The notes under the pieces: model-generated
What the model saw: the letters and a program-made list of their open reading frames with translations, nothing else
What the model was told of the DNA's origin: nothing
Database searches by the model: none
Source: Runella sp. SP2
Lineage (GTDB): Bacteria; Bacteroidota; Bacteroidia; Cytophagales; Spirosomataceae
DNA length: 64,000 nucleotides
Assembly: GCF_003711225.1 (NCBI RefSeq)
Contig: NZ_CP031030.1
Location: 3,224,001-3,288,000, forward strand
Direction: 5' to 3'
Made by a program: the position numbers and the translations under genes
Part shown: positions 16,539 through 25,712 of the stretch, one piece after another
How positions within the stretch are numbered: the stretch's first letter is position 1
Layout: every line of letters begins with the position of its first letter

Positions 16539-17207
16539 TCAATCATTAACGACCTTCAAATCCCTAAAATACCCTTCAGTACCTACATCCACAAACAAGC
16601 CGATACCACCTGTATTGTTCTCTCCGAGCTTTAAATCATTCACAATCAGAGACGGGTGCCTGTTATCATTCAAAAACAGTTTTGCCTGTTTCCCTTTTAC
16701 CTCAATTTTGATTTTTATCCATTCATTCAGGCCCATATCTGCGTACGATTCATACTTTTCAGGTGACTCCTTTCGTAGGCGGTCAAATTTAAAATCAGGA
16801 TAAGCGAAATATTGGATAGAGTGATTTCTACGAACTTGGTCGTCGGCTCGGCCATTGGTTGGACGGATGTACATACACTCAAATTGCGAATTATCCTTTT
16901 TGATTCGATACGCTACCCCAATAAAACCACGAGCTGTTGGCGATGCTTTTTTTTCTAATCGACTCAACACCATTACCTCGATGATTCCATCTTTGAAATC
17001 AACGTCTTTGAGACGGACAAAGGTAGGTTCGTCCACCTCTTTTACCGTAGAGTCTTTGTTTACTTTCAAAACCGTCTTGCCGTCCAACTTTTCCAACGAT
17101 ACATACACTTTATTTGGCAAAAGGCTCTTAGTTTCTAACGGAATGGTTTGAGCCAAAACTCCTTCAAAAACAGCCAACAGGCCAATTAACAACTGTAACT
17201 TTTTCAT
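16539..17207 (-). CDS. Exported concanavalin A-like (DUF1080-like) protein, paralogue 1
   Basis: A 222-residue protein with signal peptide (residues 1-19, ending GVLAQ) and one jelly-roll domain. Typical pieces are FKDGIIEVMVL, ARGFIGVAYRI, FECMYIRPTNGR, NEWIKIKIEVKGKQAKLFLND and GGIGLFVDVGTEGYFRDLKV. This pattern is shared with DUF1080/LamG-like domains that often bind or cleave glycans. No catalytic residues are evident. It lies 12 bp downstream of its paralogue and is probably co-transcribed with it. Confidence 0.75.
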   Translation of the reverse strand: MKKLQLLIGLLAVFEGVLAQTIPLETKSLLPNKVYVSLEKLDGKTVLKVNKDSTVKEVDEPTFVRLKDVDFKDGIIEVMVLSRLEKKASPTARGFIGVAYRIKKDNSQFECMYIRPTNGRADDQVRRNHSIQYFAYPDFKFDRLRKESPEKYESYADMGLNEWIKIKIEVKGKQAKLFLNDNRHPSLIVNDLKLGENNTGGIGLFVDVGTEGYFRDLKVVND

Positions 17208-17219
17208 CTGATAGCTAGG

Positions 17220-17963
17220 TTAAATTTCGCTCACTTTTTCGCTTTCTTTCCTCCCCTTCAACGCTCTTTTGGTCACTTTCAAATCCTTGAAATAGCCAAT
17301 TGTACCAATATCTACATACAACCCCACAAAGCCTTTCTTGGTTTTACCCAACATTTTATTGACTATAAATGAGGAGTATTTCATGTTATTGATAAACATT
17401 TCGGCCGTTTCTCCATTAATTTCCAATCGCATTGTAATCCACTCATTCAAAGCCACAGGAGCTGAACCCTCATACGAACCTGCTGAAAATTTATCTCTCA
17501 AGGTTTGAAACTTGAAGTCGGGATACGAAAAATACTGTACCGCATGGTTTCTTGCCATTTGGTTATTGATTCTACCTACTTTTGGACGCAAATAAATAGA
17601 CTCCCAAGCCGAATCATCAGCCGTAACTCTGTAATACAAGCCAATGAAACCCGCTGCTGGTGCATAAGGTGATGGATTTTGAATTTGACTATACATTTTC
17701 ACTTCGATAGTGCCATTTTCAAAGTCATCTATATCTAAAAGTCGAGCGTAATGACGGTCGTCAACGGTGGTTTCTAAATTCTTTTCATCGAAAGATAATG
17801 CTTTTAAATCACGTTCAATTTTCAATACTTTTTTCCCCTGAAAATTTATTACTGACCCCGTAACATTGTGAAGTTCAAACGTTTGCTTTCCGAATTTTAC
17901 AGTTTGACCAATAGAGGTAACAAGCACACACAAGTGGAGTACCAAAAGAATTATTTTTGACAT
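17220..17963 (-). CDS. Exported concanavalin A-like (DUF1080-like) protein, paralogue 2
   Basis: A 247-residue protein beginning at the ATG at 17963, which gives a clean signal peptide (MSKIILLVLHLCVLVTSIGQ). The longer frame from 18026 adds an implausible N-terminus. The jelly-roll motifs mirror paralogue 1: FENGTIEVKMY, AAGFIGLYYRV, WESIYLRPKVGR, NEWITMRLEINGETAEMFINN and FVGLYVDIGTIGYFKDLKV. Both end in the same FKDLKV strand. A Crp/Fnr-type regulator is encoded just upstream on the same strand. The ligand is unknown, possibly a carbohydrate. Confidence 0.75.
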   Translation of the reverse strand: MSKIILLVLHLCVLVTSIGQTVKFGKQTFELHNVTGSVINFQGKKVLKIERDLKALSFDEKNLETTVDDRHYARLLDIDDFENGTIEVKMYSQIQNPSPYAPAAGFIGLYYRVTADDSAWESIYLRPKVGRINNQMARNHAVQYFSYPDFKFQTLRDKFSAGSYEGSAPVALNEWITMRLEINGETAEMFINNMKYSSFIVNKMLGKTKKGFVGLYVDIGTIGYFKDLKVTKRALKGRKESEKVSEI

Positions 17964-18029
17964 AAAAGGGGGCGATAAAATTTTGCTTGATATACAATGC
18001 AAAAGTAGCGTGGTTGTTACCTCCACACC

Positions 18030-18068
18030 CTTAATCTATCGTAGGAAATACCCTTAACCTAGATTAAG
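18030..18068. promoter_or_regulatory. Possible operator upstream of the lectin-fold genes
   Basis: CTTAATCT (18030-18037) and AGATTAAG (18061-18068) form an 8-bp inverted repeat with 23 nt between, and ACCCTTAA is repeated inside. The spacing and position upstream of the 17963 start suit a regulator or RNA polymerase region. Binding by the adjacent Crp/Fnr protein is speculative. Confidence 0.3.
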
Positions 18069-18071
18069 TCA

Positions 18072-18109
18072 AAAACGTTGACAAAGTTCTATAACGTTGT
18101 CAACGTTTT
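18072..18109 (-). terminator. Hairpin terminator overlapping the Crp/Fnr gene end
   Basis: AAAACGTTGACAA (18072-18084) and TTGTCAACGTTTT (18097-18109) pair perfectly over 13 bp around a 12-nt loop. On the minus strand the stem overlaps the stop codon of the regulator gene and ends in a run of five T. It should end that transcript before the lectin-fold genes. Confidence 0.65.
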
Positions 18110-18684
18110 CGGCTTACATCTTTTCGGATTTTACTCAAAAACTCGGGCGTAATGCCCAAATAAGAAGCAATTTGGGTGTTGGGAAGTCTTGAAGCTAACT
18201 TAGGATATTGCTCCAGAAAACTCAAGTACCTTGTTTCGGCAGTAGAACTGAAGGTTTGCAAAACCCGATTTTGCAGTTCTACAAATTTGTTTTCAACAAT
18301 TACTTTAAAAATACGGTCGAGCTTAGGAACATTGAGGTACAAAAAATACAAATCTTGTTGTTCGATTTGCAGCACGACCGACGGTTCGACGGCTTCAATG
18401 AACAATTGGCTTGGCTTTTTGGAGTGAAAACTTCCAATGTCCATAATCCAGTCGTTTTCGGCAGCAAACTGAATGTTGTGTTCATTGCCTCTATCATCTA
18501 CTCCGTACATTTTAAAACAACCTTCTACCACAAACGAATAGTGTTTGCAAGGAAACCCCTCTTGCAAAATCATCTGACGACGTTTGATAATTCTTTTCTT
18601 TGCTTTACCCTTTATAATGGTAATTTCGTCTTCTGTGAGTGGAACAAAAGTGTTGAAATAAGCAATTAAACAATCTTCTTCCAT
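18100..18684 (-). CDS. Crp/Fnr family transcriptional regulator
   Basis: A 194-residue regulator. A cyclic-nucleotide-binding-like beta roll covers about residues 25-115 (GFPCKHYSFVVEGCFKMYG, DWIMDIGSFH). The C-terminal helix-turn-helix includes RLPNTQIASYLGITPEFLSKIRKDV. This shortened Crp/Fnr form is common in Bacteroidota and often lacks a clear ligand. It is located upstream of the two lectin-fold genes on the same strand but separated by a terminator, so the link is proximity only. Confidence 0.87.
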   Translation of the reverse strand: MEEDCLIAYFNTFVPLTEDEITIIKGKAKKRIIKRRQMILQEGFPCKHYSFVVEGCFKMYGVDDRGNEHNIQFAAENDWIMDIGSFHSKKPSQLFIEAVEPSVVLQIEQQDLYFLYLNVPKLDRIFKVIVENKFVELQNRVLQTFSSTAETRYLSFLEQYPKLASRLPNTQIASYLGITPEFLSKIRKDVSRKR

Positions 18685-18718
18685 GGTTATTTTTGGCTAA
18701 AATCCTCAGGCGACTCCC

Positions 18719-19549
18719 CTATCCTTGAAGCAATCGAATCAACTTAACTACTTCAATTGCTTCTTTCACGTCATGAACGCGGAGAATATTTGCGCCATTT
18801 AATAAGGCTACCATATTGAGCGCGGTAGTTGCATTGAGCGATTGTTCGGGAGTAATTTCTAATTTTCGCCAAATCATTGATTTCCTAGACACACCCACCA
18901 ACAAAGGCACTTCCAACGCCTCAAACGCCCGCAGTTCCCGCAGCAAGACGTAGTTTTGATCCGCATTTTTGGCAAACCCAAACCCCATATCCGCCACGAT
19001 GTCTTTCACCCCCAACTGCCGAAGTTGGTAAATTTTAGCTTGCAATTCCCGCAGTACGTCCGTCACCAAATCATCGTATTGGTTGAGTTCTTTCATCGTT
19101 TGGGGTGTGCCACGGCTGTGCATAAGAACATACGGTACGTTCAGCTCGGCGACGGTTTCAAACATCAATGGGTCGAGGTTTCCACCCGCAATGTCGTTGA
19201 TAATATGCGCGCCTGCTTCAATGGACTTTCGCGCCACCGACGCCCGAAAGGTATCTATGGATATAATGGCCTCAGGGAAACGCTTACGTAACATCTCGAC
19301 CACGGGCAGCACGCGGTTAAGCTCCTCTTCTTCACTAACGGCATCGGCTCCTGGACGGGTCGAATGACCACCAATGTCGAGCATAGAAGCCCCTTCCGAA
19401 AGCATTTTATCGGCTTTTTTATAAGCATCTTCTATTTGCAACACCCGACTCCCTGAGAAAAAGGAATCTGGGGTAACGTTGAGAATCCCCATCACCTGCG
19501 GAGTTGACAAGTCGAGCAACTTTCCAGCGATATTCAGCGTTTTTTTCAT
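18719..19549 (-). CDS. folP: Dihydropteroate synthase
   Basis: A 276-residue enzyme of folate synthesis that joins p-aminobenzoate to dihydropterin pyrophosphate. Signature segments are present in order: GILNVTPDSFF, DIGGHSTRPGA, ISIDTF, HIINDIAGG, YVLMHSRG, DMGFGFAK, PLLVGVSRKS and ILRVHDV. The ATG at 19549 is preferred over the GTG at 19564. It is divergent from the DUF1599 gene, as often seen in Bacteroidota. Confidence 0.95.
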   Translation of the reverse strand: MKKTLNIAGKLLDLSTPQVMGILNVTPDSFFSGSRVLQIEDAYKKADKMLSEGASMLDIGGHSTRPGADAVSEEEELNRVLPVVEMLRKRFPEAIISIDTFRASVARKSIEAGAHIINDIAGGNLDPLMFETVAELNVPYVLMHSRGTPQTMKELNQYDDLVTDVLRELQAKIYQLRQLGVKDIVADMGFGFAKNADQNYVLLRELRAFEALEVPLLVGVSRKSMIWRKLEITPEQSLNATTALNMVALLNGANILRVHDVKEAIEVVKLIRLLQG

Positions 19550-19593
19550 AATTTCGCGGCGCACACTGTGCCTTATTAACTGTTAATTGTTTT

Positions 19594-20136
19594 ATGCAAC
19601 AAACTGAGCGCGAATATCGGAGTGTTATCACTCGCTGCAAAGACATTTTTACCAAAAAGAACCAAGATTACGGCCCCTCGTGGCGAATTCTGCGTCTTCC
19701 TTCTATTACGGATCAAATTTTCATCAAAGCCCAACGCATCCGCACCCTTCAAGAAAACGGTTTTTCTAAAGTAGATGAAGGCGAAGTGCCTGAGTTTATC
19801 GGTATCATCAATTACTGTGTGATGGCCTTGATTCAGATACAGTTAGGTGACAACAAAGGGATGGATTTCACGGCCGCGCAGCTCACTGAATTGTACGACA
19901 CCCAAATGAACGAAGTATATGAATTGTTGTTCAACAAGAACCATGACTACGGCGAAGCATGGCGTGACATGCGAGTGAGCAGCATGACCGATATTATTTT
20001 GATGAAGCTATTTCGCATCAAACAAATAGAAGACAACGAAGGAAAAACGATTATTTCGGAAGGCGTAAAGTCTGGTTATCAAGACATTATCAACTATTCA
20101 GTTTTTTGTCTTATTAAACTTGGACAAGCACATTAA
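19594..20136 (+). CDS. DUF1599 domain protein (two repeats)
   Basis: A 180-residue protein with two copies of the DUF1599 unit: CKDIFTKKNQDYGPSWRILRLPSITDQIFIKAQRIRTL, and later YELLFNKNHDYGEAWRDMRVSSMTDIILMKLFRIKQI. The paired (N/D)xDYGxxWR motifs and all-helical composition recall nucleotide-modification-associated or MazG-like folds. The function is unproven. It is divergent from folP and followed by the BT_3928 homologue, a conserved Bacteroidota neighbourhood. Confidence 0.87.
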   Translation: MQQTEREYRSVITRCKDIFTKKNQDYGPSWRILRLPSITDQIFIKAQRIRTLQENGFSKVDEGEVPEFIGIINYCVMALIQIQLGDNKGMDFTAAQLTELYDTQMNEVYELLFNKNHDYGEAWRDMRVSSMTDIILMKLFRIKQIEDNEGKTIISEGVKSGYQDIINYSVFCLIKLGQAH

Positions 20137-20247
20137 CCTTTCATTAACAGTTACTTTTGGCTTAATTTTTGAAATTTGTAGTCAAGAATGAATAGTACAG
20201 TTCCATTTTTTAGTACAAAGCAACCCAAACGAATCTAACGATAACGA

Positions 20248-21336
20248 ATGAAAATTTTAGCCCACATTGTCCGCTTTTTAGTTGGAGGAATCTTTATTTT
20301 TTCGGGTCTAGTTAAACTCAACGACCCCGTTGGTACTCAAATCAAGCTGGAAGAATACTTCGAGGTATTTGCCACTGATATGCCATTCATGCACGATTTT
20401 TGGATGGCTTTGGTTCCGCTTGCGCTTTATTTGTCGGTGCTAATGTGCGCTGCCGAAGTTGTCCTTGGCGTAGCCCTTCTTGCCTCTTGGCGTTTGAAGC
20501 AAGTCAATTGGATACTGCTTGCCCTCATCGTTTTCTTTACTTTCTTAACGTTCTATTCGGCTTATTTCAACAAAGTGACCGACTGCGGTTGCTTCGGTGA
20601 TTTCTTAAAACTCAAACCCTGGACTTCCTTTACCAAAGACATTGTCTTGTTGGTTTTGATTATATTCCTTATCTGGCAAAGCAAGGTCTTCCGCAGCCTT
20701 CCTACGGGTTCGTTGGTGGCGTTTTCGGCTATTTTTTCCATTGCTTTGGCCATTTATGCCATTCGCTACCTCCCTCCTGTTGACTTTTTGCCTTACAAAA
20801 TTGGCAACAACATTCCCCAATTAATGCAACCTTCGGAGTCACTTCGCTATAAATACATCATGGAGAAAGATGGCAAAACCGAAGAGTTTGAAAAATTCCC
20901 GACTGATACCACTTATAAGTACAAAGAAATGGTACTTATCAACGAAAGCGCCAAACCAAAAATTACCGACTACAAGGTTTGGAACAACGAAGGTGATTTT
21001 ACACAAGAAACGTTTACGGGTAAAAAGCTCATTATCATCATCAAAAACGGCCCTGACTTGAACGTAGCAAGTTTGGCAGAAATCCGTTCGTTGATTAATT
21101 CTTTGAAAGGTACGGGGGTTGAGTCCTTGATTTTAACTTCAAATAGCGACGCCGAAATTCAAGAGATTCGGAAAGCTTACGCCCTCGATATTCCTTATTA
21201 TTCAGCCGATGGTACCGTTTTAAAAACCATTTCGCGTTCAAATCCAGGCATTTGGCTTATGAACAATGGTACAGTAAAAGGTAAATGGCACTACAATACC
21301 ACGCCTGATAAAGAAGAAGTGTTGGGTAAATTATAA
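20248..21336 (+). CDS. BT_3928-type DoxX-like membrane protein
   Basis: A 362-residue protein. The N-terminal half is a DoxX/MauE-like four-helix membrane region (IFSGLVKLNDPVGTQIKLEEY, then DCGCFGDFLKL with a CxC pair). The C-terminal half, about residues 245-355, looks thioredoxin-like but lacks an obvious CxxC (KLIIIIKNGPDLNVASLAEI through GIWLMNNGTVKGKWHYN). This architecture is typical of the BT_3928 family. A role in redox or quinone-linked chemistry is inferred from DoxX/MauE relatives. Confidence 0.82.
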   Translation: MKILAHIVRFLVGGIFIFSGLVKLNDPVGTQIKLEEYFEVFATDMPFMHDFWMALVPLALYLSVLMCAAEVVLGVALLASWRLKQVNWILLALIVFFTFLTFYSAYFNKVTDCGCFGDFLKLKPWTSFTKDIVLLVLIIFLIWQSKVFRSLPTGSLVAFSAIFSIALAIYAIRYLPPVDFLPYKIGNNIPQLMQPSESLRYKYIMEKDGKTEEFEKFPTDTTYKYKEMVLINESAKPKITDYKVWNNEGDFTQETFTGKKLIIIIKNGPDLNVASLAEIRSLINSLKGTGVESLILTSNSDAEIQEIRKAYALDIPYYSADGTVLKTISRSNPGIWLMNNGTVKGKWHYNTTPDKEEVLGKL

Positions 21337-21379
21337 TGGTAGTCTCTAACTTCCGCCAACTTCCCGAAAGTTTAAAACG

Positions 21380-21412
21380 AACTTCCCGAAAGTTCAAAAC
21401 TTTCGGGAAGTT
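21380..21412. terminator. 15-bp perfect hairpin after the BT_3928 gene
   Basis: AACTTCCCGAAAGTT (21380-21394) and AACTTTCGGGAAGTT (21398-21412) pair perfectly with a 3-nt CAA loop. A second left-arm copy lies just upstream at about 21359-21372. There is no T-run, so it may be a repeat element or RNA-stability hairpin and not a standard terminator. Confidence 0.55.
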
Positions 21413-21436
21413 GGCAGAAGTTCCGAAATTCGATAA

Positions 21437-21946
21437 ATGAAAAATATTTTTTTAATAGGTCTCCCCTCTTCGGGCAAAACGACACTCGGCAAGCAACTTG
21501 CCCGCCACGTGCGTTATCGTTTTGTTGATACTGATGCACTCATTGTCAAGGAAGAAGGAATGCCTATTCCCGATATTTTTGCCCAAAAAGGCGAAGCCTA
21601 TTTTCGAGAAGCCGAAGCCCGTATTTTGCGCGCGATTCGGCCCGATTCCAAATTAGTAATTGCAACAGGCGGTGGAATGCCCTGTTTTCATGACAATATG
21701 GAGTACATCAAAGCCAACGGCCTCAGTGTATTTTTGGACGTAAGCCCCGAACAAATCGTCGAACGGATATTACGCCACTCGACTGACGACCGTCCGTTAT
21801 ATCAAAAAAACGATGGTCAATTGCTCAACAACCTACGTGAAAAACACGAATCACGCCTTGGTTTTTATTCACAGGCTGATTTTACCCTCCATGGTGATAA
21901 CATCCACATTCGACAACTCCTTGACACGATTCAGCAGTATATATGA
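21437..21946 (+). CDS. aroK: Shikimate kinase
   Basis: A 169-residue kinase phosphorylating shikimate in the chorismate pathway. The P-loop GLPSSGKTTLGK spans residues 7-18. FVDTDALI carries the Mg2+/substrate aspartates, and ATGGGMPCF is the shikimate-binding glycine loop. The Arg-rich lid DDRPLY is present. The stop overlaps the next gene by ATGA, so the membrane protein downstream is translationally coupled. Confidence 0.94.
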   Translation: MKNIFLIGLPSSGKTTLGKQLARHVRYRFVDTDALIVKEEGMPIPDIFAQKGEAYFREAEARILRAIRPDSKLVIATGGGMPCFHDNMEYIKANGLSVFLDVSPEQIVERILRHSTDDRPLYQKNDGQLLNNLREKHESRLGFYSQADFTLHGDNIHIRQLLDTIQQYI

Positions 21947-23214
21947 TGTCAACTCTCACGGTATTTTATGTCAAATTAGTACTCGTCGTAGTATCCTCAG
22001 TCGCTATTTGGTTAGGAGCTAAAAACGACACTTTTTGGCAAAAAATCCAACAAAAACGCCAAGATAATCGGGCCATTCTGATTGGTCTTTTGGCTTTTCG
22101 TCTTCTTCCATTTGTCATCATTTACCTATTTTTTGACCAATCTCCCCGTGGCGATGTCCCTTTTTTTTGGGGAAAAGCCACCCAAGCTTATCAGTGGAAA
22201 TTGGTTTATCGCGATTTTATTTCGTTTCACGCCCCTGTTTTTGCCTACATCATCACCTTGCCTCTTTTCCTTTGGTATAGTTCCAAAGCCATCGTGCTAT
22301 TAATGGTACTTATCGAGGCGCTCATCATTTGGCTAACTTACCTCGCTTACCAACGCCGTTCGCAGCCCGATGCCCTGAAGTCCACCTTGCTTTATATATT
22401 GCTTTCGGGACCGATGATTATGGTGCTGCTGGGCGGCCAAGAAGATATTTGGATGTGGGGAGTTGCCGCGTGGATGATGTTGTCTTACTTGCGGAGTCGC
22501 AACGACGGCTTCGGGCTAGGCGTGCGCTTTTCGACGGGGCTGATTGTCATCAAAGCTACTTTTGTTTTTTGGTTTTTTCCGTTGTGGTTTTTGCTCAAAA
22601 AACGCTGGGGTTTTCTACTCGGCATGATTGCCATAGGCGTCCCGTCGCTGGCGGTGCTTTATGCCGTTATGCAGCTTGATTTTTTGATGCCCGTACAAAT
22701 GGGCACCACCAACTTACTCACACCCAACCTATTCACCATCTCGCGACCGTGGATGACGTATCTATTTGGAAGCCTCCCCACCCTCACCGTTTTTAGCTGG
22801 GCGGGCATGGTCATTACGCTATCAGTATCGGTATTGGCGGTATATCGTTTTAGAAACCTTGCCCTCGAATTTACCCTACCACTCGCCTATTTGGCGACTT
22901 ATTTGGCCATGAGTATTTTTCAACCAACATCGGTGGGATACTACGCTTTTGCGTACCTACTTCCGTTGATGATGGAACTGGTGGACTGGAAGAAACAACG
23001 CGATGTTGTCGTTTTGCTATTTTTAAACTTGTTGCTTGTGGTACAACCCTTTATTTTTACCCACATCAATAGTCCAACTTACGACGACTTAACGGTCTTT
23101 TCTCAACCACTTTTTGTCCTCGAATACACCCTTCAAGTACTCAATGTTGCTTGTTTTGGTTGGTATTTGTGGCAAGTGTATCGTAAAAACGTATCGTCCC
23201 CCCAATTCGCCTAG
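21943..23214 (+). CDS. Polytopic membrane protein, possible GT-C glycosyltransferase, copy 1
   Basis: A 423-residue protein with about ten membrane helices. After the first helices a loop DQSPRGDVPFFWGKATQAYQ leads to KLVYRDFISFHAPVFAYI, a layout seen in GT-C (GT87/GT39-like) mannosyltransferases where an acidic residue in the first loop is catalytic. Conserved GGQEDIWMWG occurs mid-protein. It overlaps aroK by 4 bp and is followed after one base by a paralogue. The donor lipid and acceptor are unknown. Confidence 0.7.
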   Translation: MMSTLTVFYVKLVLVVVSSVAIWLGAKNDTFWQKIQQKRQDNRAILIGLLAFRLLPFVIIYLFFDQSPRGDVPFFWGKATQAYQWKLVYRDFISFHAPVFAYIITLPLFLWYSSKAIVLLMVLIEALIIWLTYLAYQRRSQPDALKSTLLYILLSGPMIMVLLGGQEDIWMWGVAAWMMLSYLRSRNDGFGLGVRFSTGLIVIKATFVFWFFPLWFLLKKRWGFLLGMIAIGVPSLAVLYAVMQLDFLMPVQMGTTNLLTPNLFTISRPWMTYLFGSLPTLTVFSWAGMVITLSVSVLAVYRFRNLALEFTLPLAYLATYLAMSIFQPTSVGYYAFAYLLPLMMELVDWKKQRDVVVLLFLNLLLVVQPFIFTHINSPTYDDLTVFSQPLFVLEYTLQVLNVACFGWYLWQVYRKNVSSPQFA

Positions 23215-23215
23215 C

Positions 23216-24460
23216 ATGTTTGTCATTGTCGGAAAAACCATCATTTCATTGTTGTGCGCAGGACTTGCGGGCGGGCTTATTGCGTTTCGTGCAAAAATTG
23301 AAAAGTACCTACAAAACTACGACGACCGACTTGTACTACTGCTCGCTTGGGTGTTGACACGTCTGGTTCCTTTTGTTCTTATTTTTGTGGTGTTCAATCA
23401 AACCCCCTTCTCTGACCTCGATGGTTTTTTTGGACAAGCCCGCGAAGCCGTTCAGCTAAAGCTCGTTTATCGCGACTTTTATTGCATGTATTCGCCCTTC
23501 TTTCCCTACGTCAATGCCCTTGGTTTATGGTTTTGGCTAGACAAAAAAGCCATTATTTTGGTAATGATTCTCATGGAAGGCGGCGCACTTTGGACAACAA
23601 ATCGTTTTTACGCCAATACAATTTTACCTTCCGAACGGCTTTTCCGAAGCCTTTTGTACCTTTTATTGCCTGGCTCGTTGGTTTTATGCGTTTTGGGAGG
23701 ACAAGAAGACGTCTGGATGTGGTTAATGTTTATCGGTGCATACCTAGTTTGGCAACGCACCCAGCGCGTCGAATGGTTGGGCGTTGGGCTCGTCGTTGGG
23801 TTTTTATTTACCAAAGCTGTTTTTATTTTGGTAGGGCCTGCGTTGTTATTTCTCGTTCCCAAGCCCGTTCGTTGGATTTCGGCAGCGGCAGTTGCAGGCG
23901 TAGCTTCGTTAGCCGTCTTGTACCATACTACCGAGTGGCTTTGGCTCGAACAACCCCTGAATGAGGCCGCTACCCTACGCGCCCCCAACTGGCTATCGGT
24001 GGTAAATCCCCTGACATTTGATGTATTAGGAGCAGGAGCCAAACGCTGGAATTGGGTAGGACTTTTGCTCACTACGGGGCTTGGCACAATCTTGGCCTAT
24101 CGACTCCGTCACCAGCCATTTCCCCGTGCTTTCTCGGCAGTTTATATTGTGATTTACGGCACCATGATGATTGCCCAGCAGAGTGCCTACAGCAATTATA
24201 TCTTTCTGTTCCTTTTACCATACGTTTTTCAGTGGCTCAACTTCGCTGACCGAAAGGAAGTAGGTTTATTCCTACTTTTTAACTGCCTGTGTGTCATTCA
24301 CCCATCGCTGTGGTGGCGACTAAAAAGCCCTTATTATCACACTATTTCGGAGGTTTTCGCTCAGCCTATCTATATACTCGACTACACCCTCCAACTAGGA
24401 ATTGTACTACTTACTTTCTATTTTCTTCGCCAAGTTTGGCAGAAAGCAACAGATTTTTAA
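23216..24460 (+). CDS. Polytopic membrane protein, possible GT-C glycosyltransferase, copy 2
   Basis: A 414-residue protein starting at the ATG at 23216, one base after the upstream stop. The longer frame from 23114 overlaps the previous gene and has no membrane-type N-terminus. It is paralogous to copy 1: DQTPFSDLDGFF-like loop (NQTPFSDLDGFFGQAREAVQ), KLVYRDFYCMYSPFFPYV and GGQEDVWMW at matching places. The tandem copies suggest related but different acceptors, or a heteromeric complex. Confidence 0.7.
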   Translation: MFVIVGKTIISLLCAGLAGGLIAFRAKIEKYLQNYDDRLVLLLAWVLTRLVPFVLIFVVFNQTPFSDLDGFFGQAREAVQLKLVYRDFYCMYSPFFPYVNALGLWFWLDKKAIILVMILMEGGALWTTNRFYANTILPSERLFRSLLYLLLPGSLVLCVLGGQEDVWMWLMFIGAYLVWQRTQRVEWLGVGLVVGFLFTKAVFILVGPALLFLVPKPVRWISAAAVAGVASLAVLYHTTEWLWLEQPLNEAATLRAPNWLSVVNPLTFDVLGAGAKRWNWVGLLLTTGLGTILAYRLRHQPFPRAFSAVYIVIYGTMMIAQQSAYSNYIFLFLLPYVFQWLNFADRKEVGLFLLFNCLCVIHPSLWWRLKSPYYHTISEVFAQPIYILDYTLQLGIVLLTFYFLRQVWQKATDF

Positions 24461-24469
24461 GTACCTTTG
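24435..24469 (+). promoter_or_regulatory. Bacteroidota-type promoter for the nusB operon
   Basis: TTTG at 24435-24438 and TACCTTTG at 24462-24469 match the -33 (TTG) and -7 (TAnnTTTG) elements with a 23-bp gap, at the long end of the usual range. It lies at the 3' end of the preceding membrane-protein gene and predicts transcription starting near 24475, about 57 nt before nusB. Confidence 0.55.
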
Positions 24470-24531
24470 CGGCTGGAAACACAAGCAAGTTCTTTTCCTT
24501 GCTGCTTATTTGCACAAACTCTCAGGACTGA

Positions 24532-25701
24532 ATGTTAAGTCGAAGACATCTACGCATTAAGGTTTTGCAAAGCCTCTATGCTCTTCAGGCTGCCCGCGAG
24601 GCAGACTACCAATTGGCCATAGATTTCATCACGGAGTCGTTTAAGCCTGATCTCAACTCCATGACCCCTCAAGACCCCGTCAAACTAGAGGGAATGCGAA
24701 AAATAACCACGCTCTTACTCGAAGAAAATTACCGCAAAGGCACCATCCCTGACGACGACGACACGCCCGCAACGGCTGTTGTGACGGCGCGGAATGCCCT
24801 CAAGTACTACGAGGATTTGTACAAAAAAGACAAACAACGCCTTTCTCGCCAACTTACGCCCGAAGTTGAGGCCATTTATTCGGCCTACTTGCTTCTTTTA
24901 CAGCTATTTATTGAGTTAAGTTTTCTTTCACAAAGCGAGCGCGAACGTCAGTACGATGACCCAGATAGCAACCCGATTGCAAAATTGTCAGGGTTTGATA
25001 CCAACCAAGTGGTAATTGCTTTGTCGGAAAGCAAAAAGCTCGAAAGCGAATTTATTCGTCATGGTATTTCGTGGGGAGAAGAGGTAACGGGTCTGATTCG
25101 TAAGATGTTCCGTGAAGTTTTTCGTCAAGACGAAACCTACCGTGCTTATTGCGCCCAAAAAACCCATACGCCCGAAGAAGACCAACAATTGGTGCTGTAT
25201 GCGTTGAAAGAGGTGATTCTCAAAAACGAAGATGTCATCAACTTTTTTGAATTAAGAGACCTTTATTGGGGAGAAAACGGTGATTTGGCTCGTAAAATGA
25301 CCAATAAAACCCTCAAGTCGGCCACAGAAGGTAGTGTGCAGATTGTCCCACTGACCGACGACTGGGAAGAAGACCGCTCTTTTATGCAAGAATTGTTTGA
25401 CGAAACCGTTAACCGTAATGATGAGTTTGAAGCGATTATCGCCGAACCACTCAAAAACTGGGACTTAGAACGTCTTTCGGCCATGGATTACTTGATTTTG
25501 AAAATGAGCGTTTCCGAAATGATTACCTTCCCTGGCATTCCAGTGAAAGTATCCATCAACGAAGCCATTGAAATTGCAAAAGATTATAGTACGCCAAAAA
25601 GTGGTAAATTTGTCAATGGAATTTTAGATACCCTCTCAAAAAACCTAATCAAAGAAGGTAAAATCCGTAAGAGCGGAAGAGGACTTTTAGACAACAAGTA
25701 A
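24532..25701 (+). CDS. nusB: Transcription antitermination factor NusB (long form)
   Basis: A 389-residue protein. It begins MLSRRHLRIKVLQSLYALQ, the normal NusB start, but has a long helical insertion or extension before the canonical C-terminal part at about 280-385 (LKNWDLERLSAMDYLILKMS, VKVSINEAIEIAKDYSTPKSGKFVNGILD). The Bacteroidota form is known to be longer than the roughly 140-residue E. coli protein. NusB with NusE binds boxA RNA in rRNA antitermination. It heads a run of same-strand genes to coaE. Confidence 0.92.
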   Translation: MLSRRHLRIKVLQSLYALQAAREADYQLAIDFITESFKPDLNSMTPQDPVKLEGMRKITTLLLEENYRKGTIPDDDDTPATAVVTARNALKYYEDLYKKDKQRLSRQLTPEVEAIYSAYLLLLQLFIELSFLSQSERERQYDDPDSNPIAKLSGFDTNQVVIALSESKKLESEFIRHGISWGEEVTGLIRKMFREVFRQDETYRAYCAQKTHTPEEDQQLVLYALKEVILKNEDVINFFELRDLYWGENGDLARKMTNKTLKSATEGSVQIVPLTDDWEEDRSFMQELFDETVNRNDEFEAIIAEPLKNWDLERLSAMDYLILKMSVSEMITFPGIPVKVSINEAIEIAKDYSTPKSGKFVNGILDTLSKNLIKEGKIRKSGRGLLDNK

Positions 25702-25712
25702 GTACAACTACC

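Noticed and set aside
16432-17151. Plus-strand ORFs across the lectin-fold gene
   Set aside because: They are antisense to a gene with signal peptide and family motifs.
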